Assembly (NCBI RefSeq): GCF_000182565.1
Contig: NW_015971543.1
Coordinates: 531,397 to 595,396 of the forward strand
DNA: 64,000 nucleotides
Source of the DNA: Spizellomyces punctatus DAOM BR117
Taxonomy: Eukaryota > Chytridiomycota > Chytridiomycetes > Spizellomycetales > Spizellomycetaceae
Reading direction: 5' to 3'
Below the pieces are notes generated by a model. That model did not search any database. It saw nothing but the letters and a program-made list of their open reading frames with translations, and was not told the origin of the DNA. A program made the translations under genes and the position numbers. Shown here piece after piece: positions 13,694 through 25,197 of this stretch. Every line of letters starts with the position of its first letter. The stretch's first letter is position 1.

Positions 13694-14491
13694 AACACGA
13701 GCTTGGGGGTCTCTATTTCCTGTAAAATGCTTTTGGTTAATTTTCAGTATGTATCAATAATAGCAATTTTTTTTAAGTACAAGTAATAAATTTATAAAAG
13801 TTGTCAGTCACTGCAAGTGCACTGCAGTTGTTGTCTGTTGTCGTTGGCCATCTGGCCATCTACAATGTAAAACGCAAGAGATAATAAGGTCCATCAAAAG
13901 GGCCATGCATGCTTAATCAACCTTACAAGTAATCAGCTCAGCCTAAACAAATGATTGGGCAGATGACACCCGAAAGCCCGAGCAGCGCAGGGGAGCAAAA
14001 GGCAATCCGATAAGCAAATCTATCCAACTTGCCCTTTGACGTCATGTGCACACGGCAGTCCTTTTTGCTTGCTACCCCCTCCAAGCGTGCTTTTTTCAAA
14101 CGCTTTGGTTGCTCTGGTCTTTTCACACTCGTGGATAGAATGCCCTCAAATTTAGTACTAACCATGACTGTGCCATTGTAATCGATTGCAACCAATTCCA
14201 TTATCGGCAGCGTGTTCTTCTTTGGTTGCTGTGGTGAAAAAGCCGCGCAAAGGGCCAGATGAATTGATTATTAGAGGTATCGTCGTCGTCTCCACCCTCG
14301 ACAAAACATTTGGGGTCATTAGTCGTCTTTTGAACCATTCAAGGGCTTGTTGGGGATATTCTTTAGCGATTGACCTGCTGCTGCACAAGACGACGACAAC
14401 GATTTACAAGTTTTGTTGAACAAAACTCCCAAAACCCTAACGCGTCTCGACCCCAACGGTTTATTTCCCATTGCTTTGCGGAACCCCAACC
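13694..14491. other. Intergenic region
   Basis: About 800 bp between two plus-strand genes. No recognisable gene or repeat seen; short open frames on the minus strand at 13938-14201 and 14158-14388 lack motifs and look fortuitous. Confidence 0.4.
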
Positions 14492-15257
14492 ATGCGTGTC
14501 CTTCCGAGTCTTTTGATATGTCTCACCGTTTTCTTGGTGCAGGCGCTTTGTCAAAGTCCTGCGGCGCCGATTGGTGCTGTTACGTCCCAAGTGGGTCAAG
14601 ATGGTGCTTGGACGGGGTCGGTAGAGGTATGCAGTAACAAGGTCTCCTGTTTGAGATCCGCGATCACAGACCTGACATGTCTATTTTCCCCAGACGGATC
14701 CGAGTGTTACGTCCATGACAATCGTACCCATTGTCAATGGCAACACAGCCCCTGCAAAGAGTTTCCAAGCTGCTATCGGCGCCCCACCAGGGGACCTTAC
14801 TCCGGGACATATCTACTGGACCTTTGAAGGAAAAGCCGACCCAAATTATAATGGTTTTATCCTGCAATACGAACAGACAGGCGCTCAAGGCATACTCGAA
14901 TATCCAGCAGCAAGTTTCCTTCCAATGGGTCCAGGACTCAACCCTTTTCCTTCAGCGTCGTCAAAACCCTGGATAGCATCAGGCAAACCCGTCACATATG
15001 CCATCATCGCCGTCGCCGGCGCCACGGTCCTCTTTGTGGGCATGTTACTCTGGATTGCGAGCAAAAATCGGGCGACGCCGACGGGTTATGGTACGGGCAC
15101 ACTTGGCAAAGGCGGCAGTCTTCGTTCCAGACCAAGCATCACAAACAAGCCAGATGTTGAGGAAATTATTGTGGAGGCCCCTCCTCTTCCGATCAAGCAA
15201 CATGAGCCTGGACCATCCGGCAGTGGCAGGGCGAGAGTTATGGACCTTGAAGCGTAA
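14492..15257 (+). CDS. Small single-pass (type I) membrane protein, unknown function
   Basis: Two exons, 14492-14626 and 14694-15257, join in phase 0 to 232 residues. The start is preceded by CAACC and followed by a clear signal peptide (MRVLPSLLICLTVFLVQALC). The ectodomain of about 110 residues has one glycine/proline-rich part and no obvious repeat. A transmembrane helix (YAIIAVAGATVLFVGMLLWI) is followed by a cytosolic tail of about 65 residues rich in Gly, Pro and Glu. The topology resembles small fungal cell-wall or plasma-membrane proteins, but no family could be named. The gene is convergent with the SET-bromodomain gene, whose stop lies about 350 bp downstream. Confidence 0.72.
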
Positions 15258-15609
15258 TACTGGACAGTAATGCATATATTGGTGTAATCATATATAGCTG
15301 GATTTTGAACGTTGAGGTTTAATAGGCTCTGGCGTGCGACTGGCGTGGGCGACTCCAGAGAGGGGGTTTGTTGGTGGAACATGTATATATGCATATTATT
15401 TCTAGAGTGAAAAATGTATCACTTGTCCTAAAAAAGTATTTCAAGACTGAAAACCAAAGTTACAACTAGGCCGCTGGGACATCCTAAAATTGTTTTGCAA
15501 AGATTTGTCTTGATCCAATATACTGACCAATGTCAGAGATGCTTTGGTCTACAGACACAAACTTGACCTGCTTACAACATGACGGTCAAAGCAAAAATAT
15601 TTCCCCATC

Positions 15610-18600
15610 CTAGTCCACAATATAAACACCTTCATGAGATGTAACCATCTCCCGACGCTCTGTATCATCAACAAGAATCGGTCCATTCGACGACCCCTGC
15701 ACCTCGATAATTTCTCCCTTCTGATCCCGCTCGTCCGCTTCCACAACCATGACATCGGAATCCGAATCCACAAACTCCATATCCGTTTCTCTTGTTTCCT
15801 TCTCTGACCGGTCAATCTCATCATCGTCGTCGGACGTGACATCGTCCTGGGTATACCTTGCTTCTCGGAGCTGTTTCAACGTCATCGTCATGGGTAGTAC
15901 CTTGTACTTGACAGAGCGGTTGGACCGTGGTGAGGATCGAAGGGAGCTTTTGGGAGTTCGTGCGGCAGGAGTGCGTGATTTATTATTCTCCACTGCAGGG
16001 ACGCTGTTCGGTAGGGTTATGATCGGAAGAGGAGTATGAACGGGCCCAGATGGATCAACGATGGCCTCTGCTGATGATGGTGGTTGATGATGGGTTCCCT
16101 CCGGTGATTTGGTCGAAAAAGCTTGGTCTCGCGTAGTATGAACAGGCGAAGACGGCTCCTCCACCTTTGGAGTCACTTTGGGTATTATGACATGAGCCAT
16201 CGCTTTCTTCCCCTTTTTGACAACTTTGGCGGGCGGTACGGAGGCGGCATCCGCTTTCTCCCGGATTTCATCAATAAGTATTCGATATAGATCCTATTCA
16301 CCAGGCGTCAGAATGAGCACCAAGGGACTACTCTTCCACTACCAAGAAAATCATACCTGATCGATGCGTATTACTTCTTTCCTTTGTCTCGTAGTCTGTG
16401 GGGGGGGGGGGGGGGGGGCCGTTTAGATCCTATCCAGTGAACCTTAAACACATAATCTCCGCACCATTAAGCCCATAAAAAATTTGATGTCCACACTTTC
16501 GACATTGGATGACAGAACATGCGCTGGAAGGAACTTTCGGTAGATTCGTTCCTCTTCCCACTCATCTAACTGGCTAGGGAGTAGTGCCAGTACTTTGGCA
16601 TGAGCCTGAGAGGGCCAAGTATGAGTATACAATGGTTTCTTGACACGTAGCAGAGTGTTGAACTATACCGGTAGTAGTTGGGCCGAATCAAGGCCCGGTT
16701 CGGGGGAAATGAGAATGCGATCGGCCTTGATTTCCTCTTCAACATCTCCAAAATCCACAATGTACTTGTCCAAAGCCTGTCTTGAAACGATTCTTCCTAA
16801 AAATGCAAGTCCGCGGATGGTCAGCGGTTTGCTGGAGGTCAATCACGGAAAAGACTATCGGGCACCTTCGTAAAACACGTTATTCTCGGGCCTAACGAAA
16901 GAGACAACTCTTAACTATTTGTCAAGCGAACTGATAAAGGAAACCGTGCGTACCACTGCGCGACAACACGTTGACCTGGCGCGAGCCCGAAAAACTATAC
17001 ACAATCCAATAGTGAGAAAACGATTCCCCGGAATTCTGAGCAGCTGTCATTCTACCTTTTTAATCAATTCCTGCATGGCCATACCCGACGACTGTTGCGA
17101 TCGCCGAACTTTGGCATGACATTCGGTACATACGCTGTTTTCAACCAGCCCTTCACACTCCCGACAAAAGGAAATCGTCTCCGACAATCGCCGCTGAAAC
17201 AACTTTTCAAAACTGTCTGCAATTTGTGGGTATCCAGTTTCTGGTGCGTTGAATTTCCGGCAATTGATAAAGACCAATAAAACGTCCTTGACGAAATCTT
17301 GTATTTTCGTATAGCAGTTGTCGTCCAGCTTCGCCCCAATGGTCCCAAAGTCCATGGGTTGATCAACAAAATCAAGATACTGAGGAAATCGTTCCAGATC
17401 GACTGGTTCTGCAAAAACATCTGATCCGTTGGCTCGCAGTAAGTCTGCTAAAACCGCACCACAGAGCCTTTGTACAACTGTATCCGTTTTATGCCGAAAT
17501 ATCATTTTTGCCCGTTTAACCGGAGTCACAGTACTCGCTACAGAGCTCGCTCGTCCTCGCTTCAAGGATTGATCGCTTCTGGTAGGAGAAACTGTGGCCG
17601 GACGCGTTGTGGAACGATAAAGATCCTCCGGACCATCTGTGGCAAAGGTTCCGTTCTCCAACGCGACCGGCAAGGAGTCGTTCAAGCCGTGCAATCGACC
17701 TGCCCCAGCATCATGTCGTGAAGAAGACCCTTGAACTAGAGTGTGCACTAGTGATTGATGGTGCTCGTGGTCATGCGACGAGCTTCGTCCTCTAGTATTG
17801 GACATTGATTCCTTTATCGAATTCGGGCCATTTGACCGTGTAGAAGATTTTGACACATCGCTAGCAATGTCCATTAGCCCGTCAGCAATGCTTGCACTAT
17901 TTGTCAATGGTGTGATGACGTCGCGTATTAGCTGAAGACGATTACGGAGATCCCGGATTTTGGGGTTGATTTGCATTGACGTGGGTTCGAATAGAGATCG
18001 CACTGCGACGGCAAGATCCTCGAGGGCACTGTCCACATGGGCCGCATCCAGTCGATCTTCCTCAGCCGCATTTTCCATGCGAAAGATTTTGCCCAAGCTT
18101 TGAATTGAGTCTTCTAGCTCAGCTTGTTTGGCGGAAACACGTTGAAGAAGGGTATTGATCCTTTGTAGATTTTCGCCAAGTGGTTTGACTATGTCATTCA
18201 TCATATTTTCGACAACCTTCCAATCCCGATACGCGCTTCGAATCGTCGACCACGTTTCTTGCCCGTAGTCGAGAAGGAGTTCTTCACCCTTTGCTATGTC
18301 ACTTCTGGCCATGACAAAGATATGCGGCCTACGAGAAATGTTAAGGGGCAACGTTACAGAGCATATTTAGCCCACAGAACGCACCAGTTGAACAGGATAA
18401 CTTCTACAAGTTTGACATTTGGCTGTCCTTCTCCATCTCCAAGCCCCCGCAGGTTGAATGGATCCAAACGGAAATCGTTCAGCTCTGTCGTCCACTGCTT
18501 ATCATGTTTAAATTCATCACTAAATCTTTCATGGATGCAGATGGAAGACCGACCTTGTAGTAACCTGTTGTTTCTTCGCCCTTGACAATTAGCGGACACT

Positions 18601-19951
18601 TGAAGGTCCCTTTCTCCGACGCGTTCATTGGGAATTCTTTGACGTCGTTTGGGTTCAGCTGGTATTCGACATCGGCTACTGATGCGTATTCAACGGTGTT
18701 CCTTTCGTTCTGTAACCGATTTAGCACATTGACACTGTATAACTGTCGGTTAATCGTCAGACGTATGGACATGGAATGGTTAACACTCAACACCACTTTT
18801 GAATACAGACCTGCTCCGCTTCGAACATGGTTTTCCCTTCAAAGACGCCGATAACTTGATTTCTCTTTATGTCCATATCGGCAATAACCTAGAATGATTG
18901 ATGTGGGTTGAGGGCATTTGCATTATATATACACTTGCATGCGAATCATGAACGAACCTTCTTATGGCCTCGTAACTCCTGGCGGGGATCATCTTCAGAT
19001 ACTGGAATGATCGAGCAACATGGTTCAATTGGGAAAGGATCTGGTGATTCCTCCATTCCCGGTTTGAATTTTTCATAATCGTCGATCTGATACACATGCG
19101 CTACAAAAAGCTATTATTGGTGCAGGCATTTTCAGTCCAGTCCAAAAATTCTGCCTTTTTCGGTATTCCGTATATCATATTCAGTAACTTTGGGCACACC
19201 TTAATGATAGTCGACCATGAATGCACCTGTGCAATCTCTGTGAGATGGTGTAAAGCGAAGCATTCGCACAGCTCTTCGGAAAGAACCAACCGCAACGGTC
19301 TTCGCGCCAGAGATTACATTGCATGATGCTCGATTGCTGGAGACTCCATGAAGCTGATAGCATTGGATTTCTGGGCCTTTCCACCGTCGCTGGACATGCC
19401 GGATGAGCAACTGAATTTCTTCCAGAAAAATGAAATCGTACCATTTGCTCTTGCTTGGCAAGATGCGCCAATGGAGACAAGTTTGGACGGACAAAGCCAT
19501 CGTGGCCTCTCTTCCCTGTCCGCCCATCCATGGCCGTGCGGTCTGGCGATCACCCATTTACACAAGCGGACGTTCATTAGTCTCGCTGCTCAAGCCGGAT
19601 GGAACAGGCATCATAGGCTGCATTGCATTCAATCATGGTTTGTCATACTGCTGAAAATGAATCTGCGATTGGTGGACAGAAAGTTAAATAGAGTTGCCCT
19701 TGGAAAGGAGGTCAGGGTTAATGTTGTTTTCCACGTTGTCTATTCATCTGCGCTTTGGGTTTGGGGGATTTTTGCTTGGATGGCTTGGAGCAAACTTCCA
19801 GCGGTAAACGAGGAGGTGGACGCACTCGTCCGAAAATGACTTTTGGGTCGGACATTACGCGCGAAATGTAATTAACGCGTTCGAGAACTCCGACCCACTC
19901 CACATCTTTCTCCTGGGCGGTTACCCCTTTCTGCTCAAAGTAATAATGCAT
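15610..19951 (-). CDS. SET-bromodomain-Tudor chromatin protein, many exons
   Basis: Twelve exons chain in consistent phase: 19500-19227, 19100-18958, 18888-18811, 18709-18554, 18494-18385, 18328-17056, 16994-16954, 16891-16866, 16796-16669, 16605-16450, 16395-16357, 16293-15610; from an ATG at 19500 this is 1035 residues. An open frame starting at 19951 (MHYYFEQKGVTAQ) may be an additional 5' exon. The SET domain spans exons three to six, with NQVIGVFEGK, QPNVKLVEV, NWPHIFVMA and a closing DIAKGEELLLDYG. A coiled stretch follows, then a bromodomain (FPQYLDFVDQPMDFGTI, NCRKFN with the acetyl-lysine-binding Asn), a small C-x2-C/C-x2-C motif (FCREC, VCTEC), a Tudor-like fold (FYEGRIV, KYIVDFGDVEEE) and an acidic disordered tail. 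SET domains methylate lysines, bromodomains read acetyl-lysine and Tudor domains read methyl marks. Donors at 16953 and 16449 have alternatives. Histone target is unknown. Confidence 0.7.
16400..16418. repeat. Homopolymer G19 inside an intron
   Basis: Nineteen consecutive G on the plus strand, so an uninterrupted C19 in the transcribed strand of the SET-bromodomain gene. It sits directly before the CACAG acceptor of the 39-nt exon at 16395-16357 and serves as its polypyrimidine tract. Confidence 0.9.
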
Positions 19952-20239
19952 TTCTCCCTGTAACGCATGACCATCGTAAGTCGGAGTTGAGACAATGAAA
20001 CGACGTCTTGTTTGGAGGTACTTGTAATGGAAGGTTTCCAGACCAATATTTGAAGGGATATATGAAGAAGCTTCGATTGCGGGGGCCTATCTTCCCTGAA
20101 GATATTAAAAGGCCCGCATCTCGTCAGCTCCCCTGCTCTCTTCGCACATCCTAGCGCTATATCTATAAAAACGCTCGCATATATTTTAGAAAAGACTTGC
20201 ACCCCGCGACCCTGACCTCTCGTCTATTTCAAGCCCACA
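19952..20239. promoter_or_regulatory. Shared promoter region with TATA-like element
   Basis: 288 bp separate the possible start of the minus-strand SET gene from the ATG of the plus-strand zinc-finger gene, so the region may act in both directions. On the plus strand a TATA-like word (tatatctataaaaa, about 20160-20173) lies roughly 70 bp before the ATG. Function is inferred from position only. Confidence 0.4.
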
Positions 20240-22026
20240 ATGGCTACCGCATGGTTACCTACCGCATTTTTATCGGCTGCCGTCCCCGACGGAAAATGGG
20301 ACCTGCAATCTGATGAAGTCTACTGCGATATTCCATCCAGTGACGTGCTTCGCGTAACTGAGCCCGTAGACCTCCTCTACTATCACGACACAGCTTCAAC
20401 CTCATGCTCTTCTCCAGCCGGCGATTACGCGGACCTAGCATATCCTCTCACGCCCGCGAACGAGTGCCATTTTGGGTACGCGGATGTACCACTTCACGGC
20501 CTCTGCACACATCCCCGACAGCTCGAAGCGGTTCGCTGCCCATGTGCATGCTGCGCGTACACGCCACCTGACTACATGTACTGTGCTTCCGTTTCGTCTG
20601 TATCCGATGTATCCGCCAGCTCGCCCGTGGCCCGCGCGCAAATATCAGTGCATCCATTCACTGGCTTTCCTTCCCGATCGCCGTCTATCAATGCAGATGC
20701 GTTCAGCTCCTCACCATACAGCAGCCAGGAGTCTGTTTGCCCAAGTCCAATCTCACCGCAAAGTCCTGTAGCCACTGTACCCACCATCGATGAAAAGCCG
20801 TTTTGCATAAAGCGATCTTCTTCCGACGAAGGTTCTTTTCCGATAAATCCGGTACTCTCCATAATTGAGGAAAAGTCAGCCGCGACAGTTTCACCATCAA
20901 GCATCTTTGGTGCCCCACCCACACCTACTACGGCAGAACCCTCAGAAAACATGAATGTCTTTGACCGCTTCATTGATGAATCAAAATGGACAACGACGGA
21001 GACTGGCGGTCTTCTCGGCAAAATTGATCTGTTTGGAGATTTGTTACCCATTCCTGCCAAGGTCTGTGGAATCCTGAATGCTACAGACGCATCCATTGAC
21101 GACGGCATCAAAAGCAATGTGAGCGACAGCCGACTCGAACACCACCTTGCTGACAACGAAGTAAATGACATGGACGAAAGCGATACATCTGACGCTGAGG
21201 AGCTCATCACACAAACGCTGGTATTCGACCATTCACAAACTGTACCTTCTTTAATCGCTGCTTGCAGCAGCGACGACGAAAAGGTTGGCATCTAAGATGG
21301 AATACTTCATTACATCACATCTTTCTAACTTGTTCATTCGTTGTAGGAAATGTGCAATGAACAAGTACCAGTTACCTCTCGTCGACCTGGAAGGCCGCAT
21401 CTGTCAGTCGTGACCAGTGATATGAAGCCGATCAAGAAGCGATCCAGGTCCCCTTCCGCTGATTACTTGGAAGAGATTGAAACGCCAGCTGTGCGACGTA
21501 GCCGCATGGCTGTCTTCACTTATGAGGAAATGTCCTCAGAAGAAGGAGAATACTCTAGCCCCGAAGACGCATTTGCAAATTTCAACGATGGTACCGATGC
21601 GGTCAAGAATCTGACTAGCACTATTGCCTGGAGAAAGAATTCGGCTGGGAGATACATTTGTCCTCACCGCGGATGCTCCAAAACCTTTGAGCGCAAATTC
21701 AACGGAAGCACCCACTATGCAACTCATTTCGACGTGCGAATGCATGCATGTCCAGTTTGCTGCAAAACAGTAAGTATCCTATTTGGAAGATGTTACCTTA
21801 ACGTATACGGTGCTGACATGATCCCGTATCTCCGCAGTTTACTCGTTCTTATGACCTTAAGAGGCACCAAAAACTTCATAAAAGCAGCAAAAGCAAGAGC
21901 CATTCCCCTTCCAAAGCCTCCGAAGCGACCCACTCCTCCACAAAATGCCCAAACAACAAGAAGCGCACATTGCCTGCGAACAGCACCCCCACGCACAAGC
22001 GAAAGAGATCGCGGACAGCGAAATAA
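20240..22026 (+). CDS. C2H2 zinc-finger transcription factor
   Basis: Exons 20240-21283, 21347-21769 and 21838-22026 join in phase to 551 residues. Two C2H2 fingers lie near residues 450-505: CPHRGCSKTF...HYATH, then CPVCCKTFTRSYDLKRHQKLH. The last intron falls inside the second finger and its removal restores the finger exactly, which supports the model. A basic Lys/Ser-rich tail follows (KKRTLP, HKRKRSRTAK) and probably serves nuclear localisation. The first 345 residues are Ser/Pro-rich and acidic, as in activation domains, with a Cys-rich stretch (CPCACCAY) of unclear meaning. A basic motif KPIKKRSRS precedes the fingers. The gene is divergent from the SET-bromodomain gene. Target genes cannot be inferred; the overall class is clear. 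Confidence 0.85.
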
Positions 22027-22379
22027 ACATGTTTATGGTTTGAGATTTTGGAGCGTAAATAAAACGGTGTACAAAGCAGAAGGGCGGTTTTTTGTTGAGA
22101 ATAATTTATCGATACCCGATTAGCGATTAGGCTTGTCTTTCTTAGCACATAGTTTTTTGTTGTCTTTATTCCCGCCTGTAAGAATGCCTTAGATGTAGTT
22201 TAGGTGTACTTAAAGTTCTTAATGTATTTATTTATTATCATGTCGTAAAGCGGGCTATACGCAGAGAGTCTTCTGGTGCTTGCCAATGGTTGGCATATCT
22301 TTATTCATTATGGCTCCATAATCCTCATAATAAACACCGGATGCACATTGCGATCAAATAGGAGATTAGTGAAAACCAA
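22027..22379. other. Intergenic, 3' flank of zinc-finger gene
   Basis: AT-rich stretch of about 350 bp downstream of the zinc-finger stop; no gene seen. Confidence 0.4.
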
Positions 22380-22860
22380 GTACAAAAAAAAAAAGGCACG
22401 GTGCCAAAACGTAGACGGAGTCAGGGGCAATGCTACGTACACATGCCGCCAAGAGTGTAGGCAGCAACAATATCTCAAAAAAAAACTTCGTTTGCAGTAT
22501 TCCAACGCACCCTGTGAGATTCGAACTCACAACACGGCTTTCGAGACTGAACTTTTGGCCCAACCTCTTAACCGCTTCCGACAAAGGTGCTACACAAAAT
22601 CCTCCGGTGAGCATATATATAGATTTTTTCCAGTATAAACACTCGGACAAGCAGTACCTATACACAGAAGAAAAATAGCGATATGGGGAATTCATGTTTT
22701 AATAGTAACACACATGTATCGCTCATGAGTCTACATACACTCAACAAGAGATTGTATATCATGTTCAAAATACCATGGGGAGAATACCCAGGGTCAACGT
22801 TTCGCCAGGGAGTGTAGGCAGGGTGATAGTATGAACACTGCCTACAGTACACAGCTGCAT
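22380..22860 (-). repeat. Single dispersed copy of the tRNA-Ser-derived repeat unit
   Basis: On the minus strand this stretch carries the same modules as the arrays at 32 and 52 kb: a tRNA-Ser-like core (22590-22507), followed by the words gagatattgttgctgcctac and actcttggcggcatgtgtac. It is the only solitary copy recognised. Limits of the copy are approximate. Confidence 0.65.
22507..22590 (-). tRNA. tRNA-Ser-like sequence, probably a pseudogene/SINE head
   Basis: 84 nt with acceptor halves GCACCTT and AGGGTGC that pair over 7 bp and a perfect T arm (GTGAG, loop TTCGAAT, CTCAC). The D and anticodon arms pair poorly. The T-arm region matches an RNA polymerase III B box. It belongs to a repeat family, so a working tRNA is unlikely. 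Confidence 0.45.
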
Positions 22861-23177
22861 CTCACATCTGGAGATTACGAAACGCGACTCCCTGTTTGGC
22901 GGCTGGCGGCGACAACTCCCTTGCCAATTCAACGGGCCCAACACATAAGGCAACTTTTTCATCTCCTCACGGCTCTCAAGTTCTATTGCACTTTACCATC
23001 TTTGCATTCCCCATGTTTACTATGAGATTCTAATTCACAAGACTGCGACAGTTGCAATATCAAGTTAAGGAACAAAGTGCTGTCCGATACCAGTTGCAAG
23101 TGATCTGGACCCTGCCATTGGCAGTGCTTCTTACCTTGCGTCTGTGGCTTCTTGCTGACACTGCCTTTGCGCTTGCG

Positions 23178-24879
23178 ATGCAAGACCCCTGGGCCAACTT
23201 GAACTTCCTATCTGAAAACGAGTCTTCTTCAACAACCATGAGGGGATCCATTGCTCCTGCTGCCGATTACAATGGAGTTTGGGTGGCCAATAGTGACGAA
23301 GGGTTAGCGAGAGATGGACGTGGAAAACTGGGTGCTGGTCGAAAACCTGCGGATCGGGTAGAGAGCACAAGCTATGAGAGAGGCTGGAAACGAGGACGGA
23401 CTCCCAGTTTACTAGATGGACCGTTCCAACATGAGGAACCCATAGAAGGGTGGACAGACTTTGCACAAGCCCTTTCACCCGATCTTTCCTCTGAAGCATC
23501 CCGCACGAGTCGTTCTGAGAACGGAATTGAACTTACAAGCGGAGAGAGGGGATCCCTGGAACTACCTAGCTTGAGAACTGGTAGTGCAGCGGACCGAGTG
23601 CGGCAGGAAGCCATAGCAGCCATGGGCTCGTCCACTAGACCATTGCTTTCACTGGACGAAATCGACCAACTTGGATCTGTGGCCGATCTCACACGAAACG
23701 ACCACGTGCCATTACGACGATTGTCTTTGGCCAATGGCGAAGAGATAGATACATCTAGCACCACGATGCACAGAGTTTCTCCTAATGATACCCTTGCTGG
23801 CGTAGCGATTCTCTACCGTGTGAAGGTATGTGGATCTCCTTGAACACGAAATTGCCAACTGTCCTAACTTACTACCCCAGCTTTCAGAACTGAAACAAGC
23901 TAATCGGCTGTGGAACGATGATGATATAAAGCTACGAGAGTTTCTAATTATTCCAAGAAACAGAAGCCTAGGTAGGAAGATTTTGTAGCTGTATACTATT
24001 GGAGATTGCCTGAACGATCGTGGCAGGTTCCGCGACGGACTCCGCAGCGCCTTCCTTTGTTTCAAAGATCCCAATCTCCCCACCGTCCAAGATCCCTTCA
24101 GCTGGTGCGTCTACATCAAGTTCCGAAAGGAAACCATTTGGAAAGCGAAGCGTCTCGTCACCAAGTCTAGCCCCTGTAGCTGAAACGACAGAAGACTTAC
24201 TTCGTCAAATTGACTTGGATCTCGCATCTACATTAACAACCTTGGGCAACCAATCCTGGACAGCTGGCAAGTCGTCACATGCTGGTGTTCCATATGGATT
24301 TCCATCTGTATTGGAAGGAAATAACAGCGGGACAGCGTCAAATGGACAGAGTCCGAATAAAGTCAGGCGCGGACAAGTTGGAAGCCTGGAAGACGTTCTT
24401 GGTCTTGCGTATGGCCGGAGTAGATCAGACAGTGGTGGATCGATCTCAAACCCATTTCTTGCCATCGAGAATTGGAATGAATGGATCCTCAAGTGAGCTA
24501 TCATCGTCATTGCGTTATACCTCTAGGCTGTTCTCACAATTTTTCATCGAGCAGCAAGTTAAAATATGTGTCAAATGAAATAGCTAGTCCAAGTAGAGAG
24601 GAATATTCTCCGATTTCGACAGACGAGGACGAAGCGGAATCCACTCCTCAATCTTCCTTCTCTTCTCCTCGGTCTTCTGTCTCCTCCTGGACCGCTCGCA
24701 CATCTTGGGCACTGCCTTCGGGAATACGGCGACGAACAGCATCGGCCACATCCGAGATGCCCGTGGGTCCAAGGCGAGAACTATCCCAAACAAGTTTTGG
24801 TAATACACCTGACCTACTTGACTTTGGACAAGAACCTCGATTGGAAGGAGTACGGGCAAGTGGGCACACTTCCACGTAA
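23178..24879 (+). CDS. Intracellular LysM-domain protein (LYSMD-like)
   Basis: Exons 23178-23825, 23881-23971, 24027-24492 and 24555-24879 join in phase to 509 residues. A single LysM domain lies at about residues 196-245 and is split by the first intron: HRVSPNDTLAGVAILYRVK, then LSELKQANRLW and LREFLIIP. The words ANRLW and IP match eukaryotic LYSMD-type domains more than secreted chitin-binding fungal effectors. No signal peptide is present, which fits an intracellular protein. The rest is Ser-rich and probably disordered, with a predicted helix around ETTEDLLRQIDLDLASTL and many SP sites. In animals LYSMD proteins link to endosomal or oxidation-resistance functions, but none is proven here. 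The start ATG was chosen because the frame upstream is of poor quality. Confidence 0.82.
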
Positions 24880-25197
24880 ATATCTAGTTTTAGTATAGGG
24901 TTAAGAGACAGATAGTTGAAAACTGTGCCGCAATATCTCTATTAGAGGATTAATGGTGAACACAGCCACCTTGGTGTGGTTGCGCATTTTAGGCATAATT
25001 TCCATTAGCAACTTGAGGACTTTGTCTTGTACCGTTGCATATACACTAATCTATAATACGCCATACTGTCAAATATTGGTCAAGTGTACGAGTCGTGGGC
25101 TCATTTGTTTCATTGATTTGGTGAGGTTTGTGCGCTTCTTTGCTGCAAAAGTCTCTGGGAATTTATTGAAGCCAGGTCGTCCTCGTCACAGGTCAAT

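Noticed and set aside
20435-20771. Overlapping frames inside the C2H2 gene with Cys/Ala-rich content
   Set aside because: Alternative frames of a well-supported coding exon.
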